A DNA stretch of 64,000 nt from Halovenus rubra (GTDB lineage: Archaea > Halobacteriota > Halobacteria > Halobacteriales > Haloarculaceae): positions 397,469 through 461,468 of the forward strand of contig NZ_JAODIY010000001.1 in NCBI RefSeq assembly GCF_026586665.1, given 5' to 3'. The notes under the pieces were generated by a model, which worked only from the letters and a program-made list of their open reading frames with translations, made no database searches and was not told where the DNA came from. Both the position numbers and the translations under genes were made by a program. This document shows, one piece after another, positions 11,151 to 19,995 of this stretch; position 1 is the first letter of the stretch, and every line of letters starts with the position of its first letter.

Positions 11151-11894
11151 TTACGCGTACTGCATGCGTGGCGCAATCCGATAGGAGACAGACTGTTTTG
11201 CCTCGGGAACTTCGAACTCAAGCCCAGCAAGAAACTCTTCACCGAGTTCAAGCGTGACAGGTTCGTCGTTGGGAATCACACGATTGATTGCGGTGAGATA
11301 CTCCAATGAATACAGTGAATCGGCAGAGCCAGGAGCGAGCGACGTTACCTCCTCGCGTCCAAGCTCGACAGCCACGTCATCAGTGTCGCCCTCTGCCTCG
11401 ATAGCAAATGTCTCTTCATCCTCGTCGACGGCGAGCCGAAGGTGGTTCGAAACCATCTCTGCAGCCTTCACACCTCGGTCGATGTGGTATCCTTTCAGCG
11501 TCACCGTTGCAGGGGGTTCGAGGTCGGGAAGGTCAGGTTCGTCCCGAATTGAGTCCGGGTCGAGCAGCCCCAGTGTGTATGAGAGTGTCCCGACCTCAAC
11601 GGTAAGTTTGTGTGAGGATATGTCAAGTTCCATCTGGATGGAATCTCCCGATTCAGCGACGCTTAAAATCTCTGTCAGTCGTTCGATATTCACGCCTAGA
11701 ACTGTCTCCCTGGCCTCGTAGTGTTCGAAGTGCTCGGCGTCGAGGGTCAGGTCGACCAGCGCGACCAGCGCGGGGTCGGCCGCCCGAAACCGCATCCCGT
11801 CACTGTCGATATGGACCCGACACTCCTCAACTAGAACGCCAACAGATTCCAGTACGTTCCGAAACGCCTTCGCGTCGATAGTCGCCGTGAACAT
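11151..11894 (-). CDS. pcn: DNA polymerase sliding clamp PCNA
   Basis: Ring-shaped homotrimeric clamp that tethers replicative polymerase, FEN1 and ligase to DNA. 247 residues, the usual length. The opening FTATIDAKAFRNVLESV and the segment DGMRFRAADPALVALVDL (about 33-50) are typical, as is the C-terminal beta-strand region ending in APRMQYA. The single ATG fits. It is transcribed away from the 12005 gene from a shared 110-nt promoter region with repeated ggtta words, so the two genes may be co-regulated, as often seen for replication-linked haloarchaeal genes. Confidence 0.95.
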   Translation of the reverse strand: MFTATIDAKAFRNVLESVGVLVEECRVHIDSDGMRFRAADPALVALVDLTLDAEHFEHYEARETVLGVNIERLTEILSVAESGDSIQMELDISSHKLTVEVGTLSYTLGLLDPDSIRDEPDLPDLEPPATVTLKGYHIDRGVKAAEMVSNHLRLAVDEDEETFAIEAEGDTDDVAVELGREEVTSLAPGSADSLYSLEYLTAINRVIPNDEPVTLELGEEFLAGLEFEVPEAKQSVSYRIAPRMQYA

Positions 11895-12004
11895 ACCTCG
11901 TCTCTTTTTGCGAACCGGTTAACTATTATCGAACTCATCTGGTAGATAACCGATATTAGGTTAGAAATTTATATACGGGTTAGATAAATAATCTATAATA
12001 GGTT
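11895..12004. promoter_or_regulatory. Divergent promoter with repeated ggtta words and an 8-bp palindrome
   Basis: A clear TATA element (aaatttatata, 11965-11975) sits about 30 nt before the ATG at 12005, giving a nearly leaderless transcript. The word ggtta occurs at 11959-11963, 11978-11982 and 12001-12005, and the palindrome aaccggtt at 11913-11920 lies on the pcn side. The repeats bracket the TATA box, so they could be operator or factor-binding sites. Confidence 0.55.
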
Positions 12005-12559
12005 ATGTCTGATGACAGAGACCGCGGCATATTGAGTCCGTCGGACAGGGAGTACCTGCACGGTGAGGCAGAGTTTTCGAGCGTACAGGCCGAACGCAAC
12101 GCCCGAGCGCGGATTCGTGACCGACTGTACGAGTCGACCTACGACTTCGAGTTGTTGGTTGAGCAACTTGCGGACCGGGACCGCGGACTTGTCTTCGAGA
12201 AACGACTTGGCGACGAGGGCAAGGAGGCATACGACGCGCTCGTCTCCGCGCTGGCGTTTCTCTACCAGGGTATCGAAGAGACTGGCATCGACTTCGAGGA
12301 TGCGCTCGCCGAGGCAGTCAACGTCGCGGAGGCGGGAAATGACCGGGCCGCGACTGTCGACCTCGACCTAACCTTTCATACGCTCTCGGCTGACGAACTC
12401 CTCCGGAAACTCCGTGCCGGCGAGACGCTGTCGTTGACCGAAATGGCCTACCTTCAACAGAGTGACGAGGTGTCTCAGGCCGAACTCGCACGGTATTTCT
12501 CCGGTGAGGAGGAGACGGTCGACGATGGCCGTATCCAGTCCAAGGTCACCCAGTTCTGA
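12005..12559 (+). CDS. Conserved-looking haloarchaeal protein divergent from pcn
   Basis: 184-residue acidic, mostly helical soluble protein; no transmembrane, signal or cysteine features. The N-terminal part begins ILSPSDREYLHGEAEF followed by helices rich in Arg/Glu, and the C-terminal third has a LTEMAYLQQSDEVSQAELARYF helix-turn-helix-like stretch (about 146-165). I do not recognise a described function. Its sharing of a repeat-marked promoter with the replication clamp gene hints at a replication or cell-cycle link, which is inference only. Confidence 0.65.
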   Translation: MSDDRDRGILSPSDREYLHGEAEFSSVQAERNARARIRDRLYESTYDFELLVEQLADRDRGLVFEKRLGDEGKEAYDALVSALAFLYQGIEETGIDFEDALAEAVNVAEAGNDRAATVDLDLTFHTLSADELLRKLRAGETLSLTEMAYLQQSDEVSQAELARYFSGEEETVDDGRIQSKVTQF

Positions 12560-12621
12560 GACGGTTCCACGAAACTTTTACCGGCCGGTGTGGTACTGAC
12601 TGCCAACAACCCTGCTCATCT

Positions 12622-14013
12622 ATGTCCGTTCGCATCCTCCACTATTCGGATATCGAAAACGCAACTGACGACCCCCAGCGCATCGGCCGCCTCACCCGCT
12701 GTCTCCGCGACCACCGGGATGACCGGACGCTCGTCTGCGGGACGGGCGACACCACCTCGCCGGGACTGCTCTCGATAGAGACCGGCGGCGAGCACGCCCA
12801 CCGATTTTTCGAGGCCGCCGACCCCGATTTCTCGGTGCCCGGCAACCACGATTTCGACAGCGGCGTCGACAGATTCCGGGATATCGCCGCCGAGTCCCCC
12901 CAGACATGGCTCATCGCCAACCTCGCTGACGGCGACCGACCGGTCGCTCATGATCTTGGCGTTCGCGCGACGGCGGTCACCACGGTCGGGACCGAGCGCG
13001 TCGGGTTTGTCGGCGTAACCGACCCCGGGACGCTCGCTGACCACGTCACGTCGGGCGAGTTGACCGTGACCGACCCCGTGGCCGCCGCCGAGGACGCCGT
13101 CGCCGACCTGCCGTCCGACCTCGACTATGTGGTTGTCCTCTCTCACGCCGGCTCCCGGGACGACGACATCGCCCGAATCGACCGCGTCGACATGGTGCTG
13201 GGCGGCCACGACCACGAGCGCCGGGCTGATACCGTCGCAGAAACACCGGTCGCTCATCCCGGCGAGCGCGGCGAACGACTCACCGAGGCCGAACTCACGG
13301 GTGAGGGGGCGACGGCTACGCTCCACGACGTTACCGAGTACCCCGTCGCCGAGGACGTGGCCGGAACATACCGGGAGCTGTTCACTGAGCTGGGACTGAA
13401 CGAGATGCTCACGGACGTTGATTCCCCAGTTGGTCGGGACCGCAACGACCGATACCCGGAGACGCCCATCGGCAATTTCGTTGTCGACTCGATTCGGTGG
13501 GCTGCCGACGCCGACGTTGCTGTTGTCCATCCGCTGATGTTACGGAGCGGGCCGCCCCTCGAAGAGACAGTGTCGGTCGGCGACGTACGTTCGACCACGC
13601 CGTTCGACAACGACCTCCACTCGACCTGCCTCGACGGCGACGAACTAGTGGCGCTGTTCGAGAGTCTCGCCTCCCCGGAGTTTCTGGAACTCGACGCCGA
13701 GGTGTACGGTCACGTTAGCGGGGCGACGCTCTCGTGGCGACGTGACGACGACGGCCTCGAACTCCTCGAAGCAACTGTCGACGGCGAACGGCCCGACGCT
13801 ACCGAGTCGTACACCGTCGCCGCACCCTCTCTTGAGTTCATCAGCGACGGTCTCTACCCGGTGCTCACAGAGGAATGCATTGAGGTTGACCACGGCTCAC
13901 AGCACGATGCGCTCGTCGGGCACGCCCGCGAACAGGGAATCGACTCAGAGATTGACGGGCGGATGCAGGTAGCGTCAGATACTGCGTCTGGTGAGTTCCG
14001 GTCGCTACGCTGA
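12622..14013 (+). CDS. Cytoplasmic 5'-nucleotidase / cyclic phosphodiesterase family protein
   Basis: Two-domain hydrolase of the UshA/5'-nucleotidase family, 463 residues. The N-terminal metallophosphatase domain has its metal ligands in HYSDIEN (D10), GTGDTTS (D43), GNHDFDSG (N75-H76-D77), VVLSHAG (about 173-179) and GGHDHE (about 194-199). The C-terminal nucleotidase domain begins near 270 (NDRYPETPIGN) and contains the substrate-stacking region. Family members are usually exported, but no signal peptide is present, so this one should act in the cytoplasm. Note that the first motif has SDIEN where most relatives have xDxHG, so metal binding may differ slightly. Confidence 0.85.
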   Translation: MSVRILHYSDIENATDDPQRIGRLTRCLRDHRDDRTLVCGTGDTTSPGLLSIETGGEHAHRFFEAADPDFSVPGNHDFDSGVDRFRDIAAESPQTWLIANLADGDRPVAHDLGVRATAVTTVGTERVGFVGVTDPGTLADHVTSGELTVTDPVAAAEDAVADLPSDLDYVVVLSHAGSRDDDIARIDRVDMVLGGHDHERRADTVAETPVAHPGERGERLTEAELTGEGATATLHDVTEYPVAEDVAGTYRELFTELGLNEMLTDVDSPVGRDRNDRYPETPIGNFVVDSIRWAADADVAVVHPLMLRSGPPLEETVSVGDVRSTTPFDNDLHSTCLDGDELVALFESLASPEFLELDAEVYGHVSGATLSWRRDDDGLELLEATVDGERPDATESYTVAAPSLEFISDGLYPVLTEECIEVDHGSQHDALVGHAREQGIDSEIDGRMQVASDTASGEFRSLR

Positions 14014-14082
14014 AGAACAGAGAGCGTACCATAGAACAACTCTCACGGTGTTACAATCGCGTGCGTTGGATGTGCCATCAGA

Positions 14083-14277
14083 TTAGTTCCGCCATTCGTT
14101 GATGAGTGTCGGTATAATAATACCAACGCCAAGCAACACAGCGAAGTGAATCCATTGTCTGTCAGTTACAGTTGTTGTACCGTACAGCGATGGGAGAGCT
14201 ACTATGACGAAGAATGCTGTAGTCTTGGTCTCTGTGCTAACGAGGCCGGTCGACGCTTTAGAAGACTGGTCTGACAT
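14083..14277 (-). CDS. Small two-helix membrane protein
   Basis: 64-residue protein from ATG at 14277. A short polar start is followed by two hydrophobic segments (about residues 17-28 and 36-56, WIHFAVLLGVGIIIPTL) and a charged INEWRN end. The surrounding 400 nt are more AT-rich than the neighbours. No known family is recognised. It could be a single membrane protein gene or a chance frame, hence the modest confidence. Confidence 0.45.
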   Translation of the reverse strand: MSDQSSKASTGLVSTETKTTAFFVIVALPSLYGTTTVTDRQWIHFAVLLGVGIIIPTLINEWRN

Positions 14278-14423
14278 ATACAAAAGTTCTAGTTCATCAT
14301 ATAAATACCATTTTGACAGTGTCACTGCCTGTAACTCTCTGGGCGAGAAAAACTGGAGTTCTAACCATCTACTGAGTTACTGCGAATGATTCTATGACAC
14401 GCTCACAGAGGTAAAATACCGCG

Positions 14424-16541
14424 TTAGACGGCTTCTTCGAGTGACTCCGCGAGCAGTTCTGTTAGACCGACGACCTCGATGTCTTCCTCGAACCCACCGG
14501 TCTTGCGGCCGTCTTCGTACATCGTCATACACATTGGGCAGGCAACGACGAACTTCTCGACGGCGTCGCCGGCGTCAGTGTCTTCGAGTGCTTCCCGTAG
14601 CCGTTCCTCACTCGGTTTGGGGTCTTCATCGTAGTCCATCCAGAGACCGCCGCCACCGCCGCCACAGCAAAAGGAGTCGGCGCGGTTGCGTGGCATCTCG
14701 TGAAGGTCACAACCCGTTTCGACGACCAACTCTCGGGGTGCCTCGAACACATCGTTGTACCGGCCGAGGTGACAGGGGTCATGGTAGGTGACGGTATACT
14801 CAAGCGCCCCCGGCACGTCAAGCGTCCCGGACTCGGCGAGGCTGGCGACCACTTGCGTGTAGTGTTTCACGTCGTAGCTCCCGTCAGCGTTCCAGTAGCC
14901 CTCGACGGGCACTTCCATCATCGGGTCGTCGGCGTATTCGCCGAAGTCGATTTCAGAATACTCGTTCGTGATAGTGTTAAACGAGTGGGGGTCCGTACAG
15001 ACGATAGTCTCGAACTCGCAGTTCTCAAACGCACCGATGAGTTGGGAGGCTTGATCGACGTACAGTAGCTCCTCTCCCATCCGACGCACATCGTTGGCGT
15101 CATAGACTTCATCCTCGTAGAGGATGCCGTACTGCACGTCTGCGGCCTCGAAGATACGTGCAAGGCTTTTTGCAACCTCTTGATTGCGCTCGTCGTAGCT
15201 CGGGTAGTCACCGACATACCAGAGGAACTCAACTGGCTCTTCGCGGGCGTCGGGAATTTCAAACTCAAGGTCATCGGTCCAGTCAGGTCGGTTGCGTGCC
15301 GGGTTGCCGAATGTATTGCCCTGTTGCATTACGTTTTGGAAGATGTCTTGAGCGTTCGAGTCGACATCAGCCTGCTCGACAAGCTGTCGGTTCATATCGG
15401 TAAAGTGAGTAAGATGCTCAATTTCGACTGGACAAGCGTCCATACAGGCCATACAGGACATACAAGACTCCATAGTCGAACTGTCGATGACGCTTGTTCC
15501 GCCGTCAGTGATAATAGGAACGTCTTCGCCGCCGGCGTCACGGTCCTCGCGGTAGGTCTTCAAGTCGAGAATGACATCACGGGGGTCAAGTGGCCGACCG
15601 GACGCTTTAGCCGGACAGACTGACGAACAGCGCCCACATTTTGTACAGGCGTCTTGGTCGAGAATCTGCTTCCAACTGAAGTCGTCTATCTCTTCGGTTG
15701 CGGTATCGGCCGTAGGGTCGGCTGGGACGCCGGGGAGTCGAGCACCAGCCTTGGGGTCTCGTGTGACAACGTTGGCAAACGACGAGAGCATGTGGAACGG
15801 TTTGGCGTAGGGAATCCATGCGATGAACCACAGTGCCACTATCGAGTGGCTCCACCAAACGACCGGATAGAACGCTTCGGCCTGGCTTGCCGTAACACCG
15901 AGCCAATCGTAGCTGTTTGCGAGGAAGTAGGCGACGAAACTCGCTTGTTCGAAGTCCTGTGGGCCGCCCTGCCAGCCGAGAACGCGGACGGATTCGAGCG
16001 CGAAGCCGCCAACGCCTAGCACGAACAGCGACCAGATGAACAGGTCGTCTTCATAGCCCGTATGTTTGCCCCAGAGCCGTTCGTTCCGAACGACGTAGCG
16101 CCGATAAATTGCAATCGAGATGCCAGCAACAAAGAGCAGTCCCATCAGGTCCATCACGAACGAATACGAGAGGAAGAAGTCGCCGACGTAGAAGGAACTG
16201 TTCGTGAAGGGTTTGTATGCGTACTTGTCGACAGACAGAATGGTCGTTCCAATCAACAGCGTCAGGAAGCCCCAGAGAATAAACGAGTGCATCAGCCCGC
16301 CGACGAGGTCGCGGTCGAACTGCTTTTCGTTTGAGAAGGCGATGCGCGTTGCCTCCGAAATACGCGTCCCAACGTTGTTGAGACGTGGGAACGGGTCTTC
16401 TTTTCCTTGTGCATAGCGTGCAAAGCGGCTGTAGAGGCCATAAATGAAAACGAGTACTGTGACTGCCGTCAGGAAGTAAAAGATAACCTCCCCGACCGAG
16501 CTTATCTGCCAGAATGTTTTGCGTGTGGGCGTGGTGCTCAT
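14424..16541 (-). CDS. Membrane Fe-S oxidoreductase, HdrD/CCG family (EMO-like)
   Basis: 705-residue electron-transfer protein. The first 270 residues hold about six membrane helices resembling the cytochrome b (NarI-like) membrane module. Two ferredoxin-type 4Fe-4S motifs follow (CTKCGRCSSVCP near 297 and CMSCMACMDACP near 358). The C-terminal part has CCG-type cysteine modules as in heterodisulfide reductase HdrB/D: PCHLGRY (about 590), a CCGGGGGG motif (about 623) and ACPMC (about 665). This layout matches the DUF224-type membrane Etf:menaquinone oxidoreductases (EMO) known from bacteria, which feed electrons from acyl-CoA dehydrogenation into the quinone pool. No etf genes are adjacent, so the partner is inferred. 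Confidence 0.75.
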   Translation of the reverse strand: MSTTPTRKTFWQISSVGEVIFYFLTAVTVLVFIYGLYSRFARYAQGKEDPFPRLNNVGTRISEATRIAFSNEKQFDRDLVGGLMHSFILWGFLTLLIGTTILSVDKYAYKPFTNSSFYVGDFFLSYSFVMDLMGLLFVAGISIAIYRRYVVRNERLWGKHTGYEDDLFIWSLFVLGVGGFALESVRVLGWQGGPQDFEQASFVAYFLANSYDWLGVTASQAEAFYPVVWWSHSIVALWFIAWIPYAKPFHMLSSFANVVTRDPKAGARLPGVPADPTADTATEEIDDFSWKQILDQDACTKCGRCSSVCPAKASGRPLDPRDVILDLKTYREDRDAGGEDVPIITDGGTSVIDSSTMESCMSCMACMDACPVEIEHLTHFTDMNRQLVEQADVDSNAQDIFQNVMQQGNTFGNPARNRPDWTDDLEFEIPDAREEPVEFLWYVGDYPSYDERNQEVAKSLARIFEAADVQYGILYEDEVYDANDVRRMGEELLYVDQASQLIGAFENCEFETIVCTDPHSFNTITNEYSEIDFGEYADDPMMEVPVEGYWNADGSYDVKHYTQVVASLAESGTLDVPGALEYTVTYHDPCHLGRYNDVFEAPRELVVETGCDLHEMPRNRADSFCCGGGGGGLWMDYDEDPKPSEERLREALEDTDAGDAVEKFVVACPMCMTMYEDGRKTGGFEEDIEVVGLTELLAESLEEAV

Positions 16542-16677
16542 GCTATATATGTCCGGGAATGCAATCTGCTTAAACCTTTTCTCCATGGCTGTTGGGTTTT
16601 TTTGCGTTGGGACGAGTGTCCGTTGCGTGATACCGAGAGTTAGGTTTTTATGTCCGACCAACAGAATTCCCGGTCAT
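16542..16677. promoter_or_regulatory. Divergent promoter region
   Basis: 136 nt between the Fe-S oxidoreductase (minus) and the 16678 gene (plus). A tatatat stretch just upstream of the oxidoreductase start (about 16543-16550) and a gttaggtttttatg stretch at about 16639-16652, about 27 nt before the ATG at 16678, are the likely TATA boxes for the two directions. Confidence 0.4.
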
Positions 16678-17283
16678 ATGGACGAAAAGACGGAGGAACT
16701 CCGTGACATCTTTCTCGATGTTGCCGACGACGAGACAGTAACGGAGTCACAGGAGGCTTCTCGCGGGTCGGTCGCTGATACCGGCGAGGTTGATGAGGAG
16801 CGACTCGTCGACACTATCGAGAAGATGGATGAGCGGTTTGGATTCACTCCCGACCTCTCAGTTGCGGACCGCGCCCAACTTGTCGAAGCGTTCTATGATG
16901 GAGATGACGACGAGGCGATAGGCGAAAGGCTCTCGGTCACGCCGGCAACTGTTTTCGAGGCCCGAATGGCGCTTCACCTCGTCCGCGATGCGGACCCAGT
17001 CGGTACCGAAATCGAAGAACAACAGCTCAAACGCCTCCGTGAGCGGACGACCGAGGAGACGGCACAGCTACTCGAAGAGACTGAGTTTGCACAGACAGAT
17101 ATCAAACGAGCAACTGCGGTCATCGACGCTACTGACCGGGGACGACGGGCCAGCCACCGCTTTCGGACAACCTTCGAGGAGTGTCTCACTGACATCGACC
17201 TGAGTACACAACTTGCGGCAGAAACACAACGTGACGGTCTCGACGACGCGACCGAGGATGCTGAGGTTGACGTTGAGTTCTAA
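16678..17283 (+). CDS. Conditioned-medium-induced protein 4-like
   Basis: 201-residue very acidic helical protein starting MDEKTEELRD at an ATG close behind a TATA-like element. The N-terminus resembles the haloarchaeal family annotated as conditioned medium-induced protein 4, from memory of the family. A helix-turn-helix-like segment (DEAIGERLSVTPATVFEARM) spans about residues 80-99. The second half is a long charged helix. The biochemical role is unknown; the name suggests a growth-phase or cell-density response. The long upstream in-frame extension overlaps the divergent gene and is not expected to be translated. Confidence 0.6.
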   Translation: MDEKTEELRDIFLDVADDETVTESQEASRGSVADTGEVDEERLVDTIEKMDERFGFTPDLSVADRAQLVEAFYDGDDDEAIGERLSVTPATVFEARMALHLVRDADPVGTEIEEQQLKRLRERTTEETAQLLEETEFAQTDIKRATAVIDATDRGRRASHRFRTTFEECLTDIDLSTQLAAETQRDGLDDATEDAEVDVEF

Positions 17284-17391
17284 ACTGCGAGTGGGAGTTC
17301 CCCGACCCATCGGGGTCGCGGTTTCTCATACCGAAGACAAAGCGGTTTATAACCCGAGGCCGTGGTAGTTAACAACAGTAGGGAGGCGACG

Positions 17392-17961
17392 ATGGATATA
17401 TACGAACAACTCGACGGGACGACGAACGTGCTGCTCGCAGAGCCACCGATGGCACAGGGCCGAGATGTCTGTACCTCGTTGCTGGCCGGACAGCAGTCAA
17501 ATCCAAGTGTATTGTTTGTCACATATACGCGCTCGCCAGCGGCTTGTCTCAATCAACTTGACGGCCACGACCACAGTGAGAATGTTGGCGTCATCACTGT
17601 TGGCGACAACGCCGCTAGCATTGACGGTGTCGTCACGGAATCAGTTTCAACCGCTAGCGACTTGACTGGACTTGGAATCGCTATCGGCCAGTTCCTCTCG
17701 CGGTGGGATGACTCGGTGTACGTCTGTTTTGACTCGGTTACATCGATGCTCCAGTACGTTGACGTTACAACCGCCTACGAGTTCTTGCACGCAATCACTG
17801 GTCAGATACATGCTGCCGGTGCAAGTTCACACTTCCACATCGACCCGAACGCACATGACGACCAAGATGTCGCCTCCATCACGTCGCTTTTCGACGCGAA
17901 AGTTTCGCTTGAAGGTGAAACAACCGTTCGCACGCGAGAGCTCTTGGAACCAACAGACTAG
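17392..17961 (+). CDS. Degenerate RecA/KaiC-like protein at the head of a MinD cluster
   Basis: 189-residue soluble protein from ATG at 17392. The order of strands (TNVLLAEPP, SVLFVTYT, VYVCFDSVTSML) matches the RecA/KaiC fold with a Walker B-like strand at about residues 109-120. The Walker A loop is missing: the place of GxxGxGKT is taken by EPPMAQGRDVC (about 17-27), so ATP hydrolysis is unlikely. Such degenerate RecA-like proteins are common in haloarchaea, without clear roles. It is followed after 78 nt by the small gene at 18040. Confidence 0.6.
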   Translation: MDIYEQLDGTTNVLLAEPPMAQGRDVCTSLLAGQQSNPSVLFVTYTRSPAACLNQLDGHDHSENVGVITVGDNAASIDGVVTESVSTASDLTGLGIAIGQFLSRWDDSVYVCFDSVTSMLQYVDVTTAYEFLHAITGQIHAAGASSHFHIDPNAHDDQDVASITSLFDAKVSLEGETTVRTRELLEPTD

Positions 17962-18039
17962 CGTTTTTCGTGCGTATCCGAGTAACGACCTGACGATATA
18001 TAGATACGTTTACGTGAGTGACAGCCACCATCATCTGGT

Positions 18040-18378
18040 GTGTTGCTCGTCATTGCTTACTCCCGAGAAGCACGGCAAACGCTCCGAAACATTTGCCGAG
18101 GCCACGAAGAGAGTGTTGTCCGGCGATTCGGGCGGGTCGTGTTGCTTGAGGAGACCGAGTTTGGTGCGTTTCTGGCAACCCGTCTCCGTGTGAAACACGG
18201 CGGCGACATTCAGGTCGAACGGACTGCTCCGTTCAACGAGTTCGACGCTGTTCGCCCGGCTGTCAGAGAGGCAGCGACCGACTACGAGTCGCGCGAGACG
18301 CCATCTCTGCCATACAAGCAATTTCGCTCAGAAACCGACCACCCCACGTCAGCCGAGATGAAAGAGCAGTCGTTATGA
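18040..18378 (+). CDS. Small protein of unknown function in the MinD cluster
   Basis: 112-residue soluble protein read from a GTG at 18040 (VLLVIAYSREARQTLRNICRG). The N-terminal strand-helix looks like the start of an alpha/beta domain; the rest is charged with a disordered tail. A TATA-like gatatatagat lies at about 17994-18004, so a second promoter may start here. Its stop overlaps the next start by ATGA (18375-18378), a sign of translational coupling. No known function is recognised. Confidence 0.6.
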   Translation: MLLVIAYSREARQTLRNICRGHEESVVRRFGRVVLLEETEFGAFLATRLRVKHGGDIQVERTAPFNEFDAVRPAVREAATDYESRETPSLPYKQFRSETDHPTSAEMKEQSL

Positions 18379-19232
18379 TTTGCCGGGTTGGCGATGTTGT
18401 CCGGTGTGGGGAGGTAGTATCAATCGAGCCAGAAGTTACGGCAACGACGGTGGCTGACGCGGTTCGTACAGAGAGTACTGACGCCGACGACCGAATCGAA
18501 GTCTCCTGTCCTACCCCATCGCTGTTACATGAGGCTGTCGGCTGTCTCTACCCCGGAATGGGAGTTCAAACAAAGACAGCACTCGCACGAGCGGCACGGA
18601 CACGCGGAATGACGACACCATACGACGAAGACCTAGAGGCAGCCCGAGCAAAACTCACAGACGTGTGTGTCGAGAGCATATCACTCAGACAGCATCGAGA
18701 GGTAATGGCTGGGACAGAGGAAACCGTCGAGCAAGCGCGAGTGCGCGCTGCGGAGGCACGCGGTCGAGTCCGGGAGTGCGAAGAAAACGGGCTGGCGACC
18801 GACGAAGCGAACTCTCGACTAGCGGCTGCGCTTCAGTACCTTTCTGAGGCCGAAACAGCGGCCATCGCGGCTGAGCAAGCGTACACCAGCGCACGCGAGC
18901 AGCGCCGCGCTCAACTAGACAATCGGGAGCAACGATTTCGCCTGCAGGACCGGGTAGCGAACTACGAACGGGAAGCACACGCCTATCTTGTGGACCAGCT
19001 CCGTGATGAGTTCAGCGAGACACTCACGACACTCTCAGAGATGATGGCCGACCAGCTCAGCGATGCGCTATCGACTCCAATAAGGTCTCCGTTCGATGTG
19101 GAGCCGGTTCCGGCGGCGCTTGCGGTTGGTCATCTTGGGAATCTATCCGCACCGGTGGTGCTCGCTATTGACTGGTTTGAATCCCCATCTAAGGCAAGCG
19201 AGTGGCTCGACACCTCTGTTATCCACATTTAA
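18375..19232 (+). CDS. Coiled-coil protein of unknown function in the MinD cluster
   Basis: 285 residues. The N-terminal third is a compact mixed domain with two cysteines near the start (MICRVGDVVRCGEV). Residues about 105-220 are a long alpha-helical, Ala/Glu/Arg-rich coiled coil. The last 65 residues form another small globular part. The architecture recalls scaffold or ATPase-partner proteins rather than an enzyme. The start overlaps the previous stop by four bases, and the next gene begins 25 nt after its stop. Confidence 0.6.
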   Translation: MICRVGDVVRCGEVVSIEPEVTATTVADAVRTESTDADDRIEVSCPTPSLLHEAVGCLYPGMGVQTKTALARAARTRGMTTPYDEDLEAARAKLTDVCVESISLRQHREVMAGTEETVEQARVRAAEARGRVRECEENGLATDEANSRLAAALQYLSEAETAAIAAEQAYTSAREQRRAQLDNREQRFRLQDRVANYEREAHAYLVDQLRDEFSETLTTLSEMMADQLSDALSTPIRSPFDVEPVPAALAVGHLGNLSAPVVLAIDWFESPSKASEWLDTSVIHI

Positions 19233-19257
19233 GTACGGTGCCGAGACCAGACTGCCT

Positions 19258-19995
19258 ATGGCGACGCTCGACTGGCAACTCGAAGACACCGGAGCAGTGA
19301 CACTTGTCGAACTCTCGGTGCGTAGTGACCGGACCAAGCAGGTCCGAATCGAGAGCCGGCTCCAGCCGGTCTGGCCCCCACGACAACAGGGGGTTCCTGC
19401 TCGCGGCTGGAACGACAGCTCATTCGAGGGAACGGTCCACAGTGGTGAGCCGCTGGTCGTCGGATACGCAACCCCTGCTTCGCCCGTAGAGCCGCCTGCG
19501 GAGATAACAGACACGGGCAGTCCTACACAGGAGCCGACAGTAACACCCGAAACTATCGTCCGGACGCTCGGCGATTCTCGGCCACCTCGGGAGACGCTTT
19601 CGAAACCAGAACAAGCCAATAGTCTCGAAGAATCTGGCACTGTTCCGATGTCGGAGCGACCACACGTTGACCGCAGAGTGGCGACTGCGGGCACTGGGAC
19701 AACACAAGACAGCGTAACACCGACAACGGATACCGACACAGACGGACCAATAGAGTGGTTCGAAGCAGTCGAAAAGCGCGTCGCGACGACCGAACAACTC
19801 GCTGAGACAACTGACGCCGACGAGATACGGACCGCGGTAGATGAGGCCGGCGGCATCGGCGCTGTCAGAGAGCTACAGGCCCAGCTGGATGCCGACAGAC
19901 AACACATTCAGGAGGTCCAACGCCGGTCGGAAGCGCTCGCCGACCAGCTATCGGCTGTCGAACTGCCGTTATCAACACTCGAGCGTGTGGTATGA
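19258..19995 (+). CDS. Beta-domain plus coiled-coil protein in the MinD cluster
   Basis: 245 residues from ATG at 19258. The first 80 residues are beta-strand rich (LDWQLEDTGAVTLVELSVRS) and look like an immunoglobulin-like or other beta-sandwich domain. Residues about 80-165 are a low-complexity Thr/Ser/Pro/Glu linker. Residues about 165-245 form a coiled-coil. The stop overlaps the MinD start by four bases (ATGA at 19992-19995). No family function is known to me. The linker plus coil suggests a tethering role. Confidence 0.6.
   Translation: MATLDWQLEDTGAVTLVELSVRSDRTKQVRIESRLQPVWPPRQQGVPARGWNDSSFEGTVHSGEPLVVGYATPASPVEPPAEITDTGSPTQEPTVTPETIVRTLGDSRPPRETLSKPEQANSLEESGTVPMSERPHVDRRVATAGTGTTQDSVTPTTDTDTDGPIEWFEAVEKRVATTEQLAETTDADEIRTAVDEAGGIGAVRELQAQLDADRQHIQEVQRRSEALADQLSAVELPLSTLERVV

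Noticed and set aside
16519..16677. 53-residue extension of the 16678 gene
   Set aside because: Overlaps the Fe-S oxidoreductase start and is hydrophobic chance sequence.
19143..19907. 254-codon minus frame opposite the coiled-coil gene
   Set aside because: Ser/Val-rich mirror of an Asp/Glu/Thr-rich gene; overlaps two genes that are in a coupled operon.
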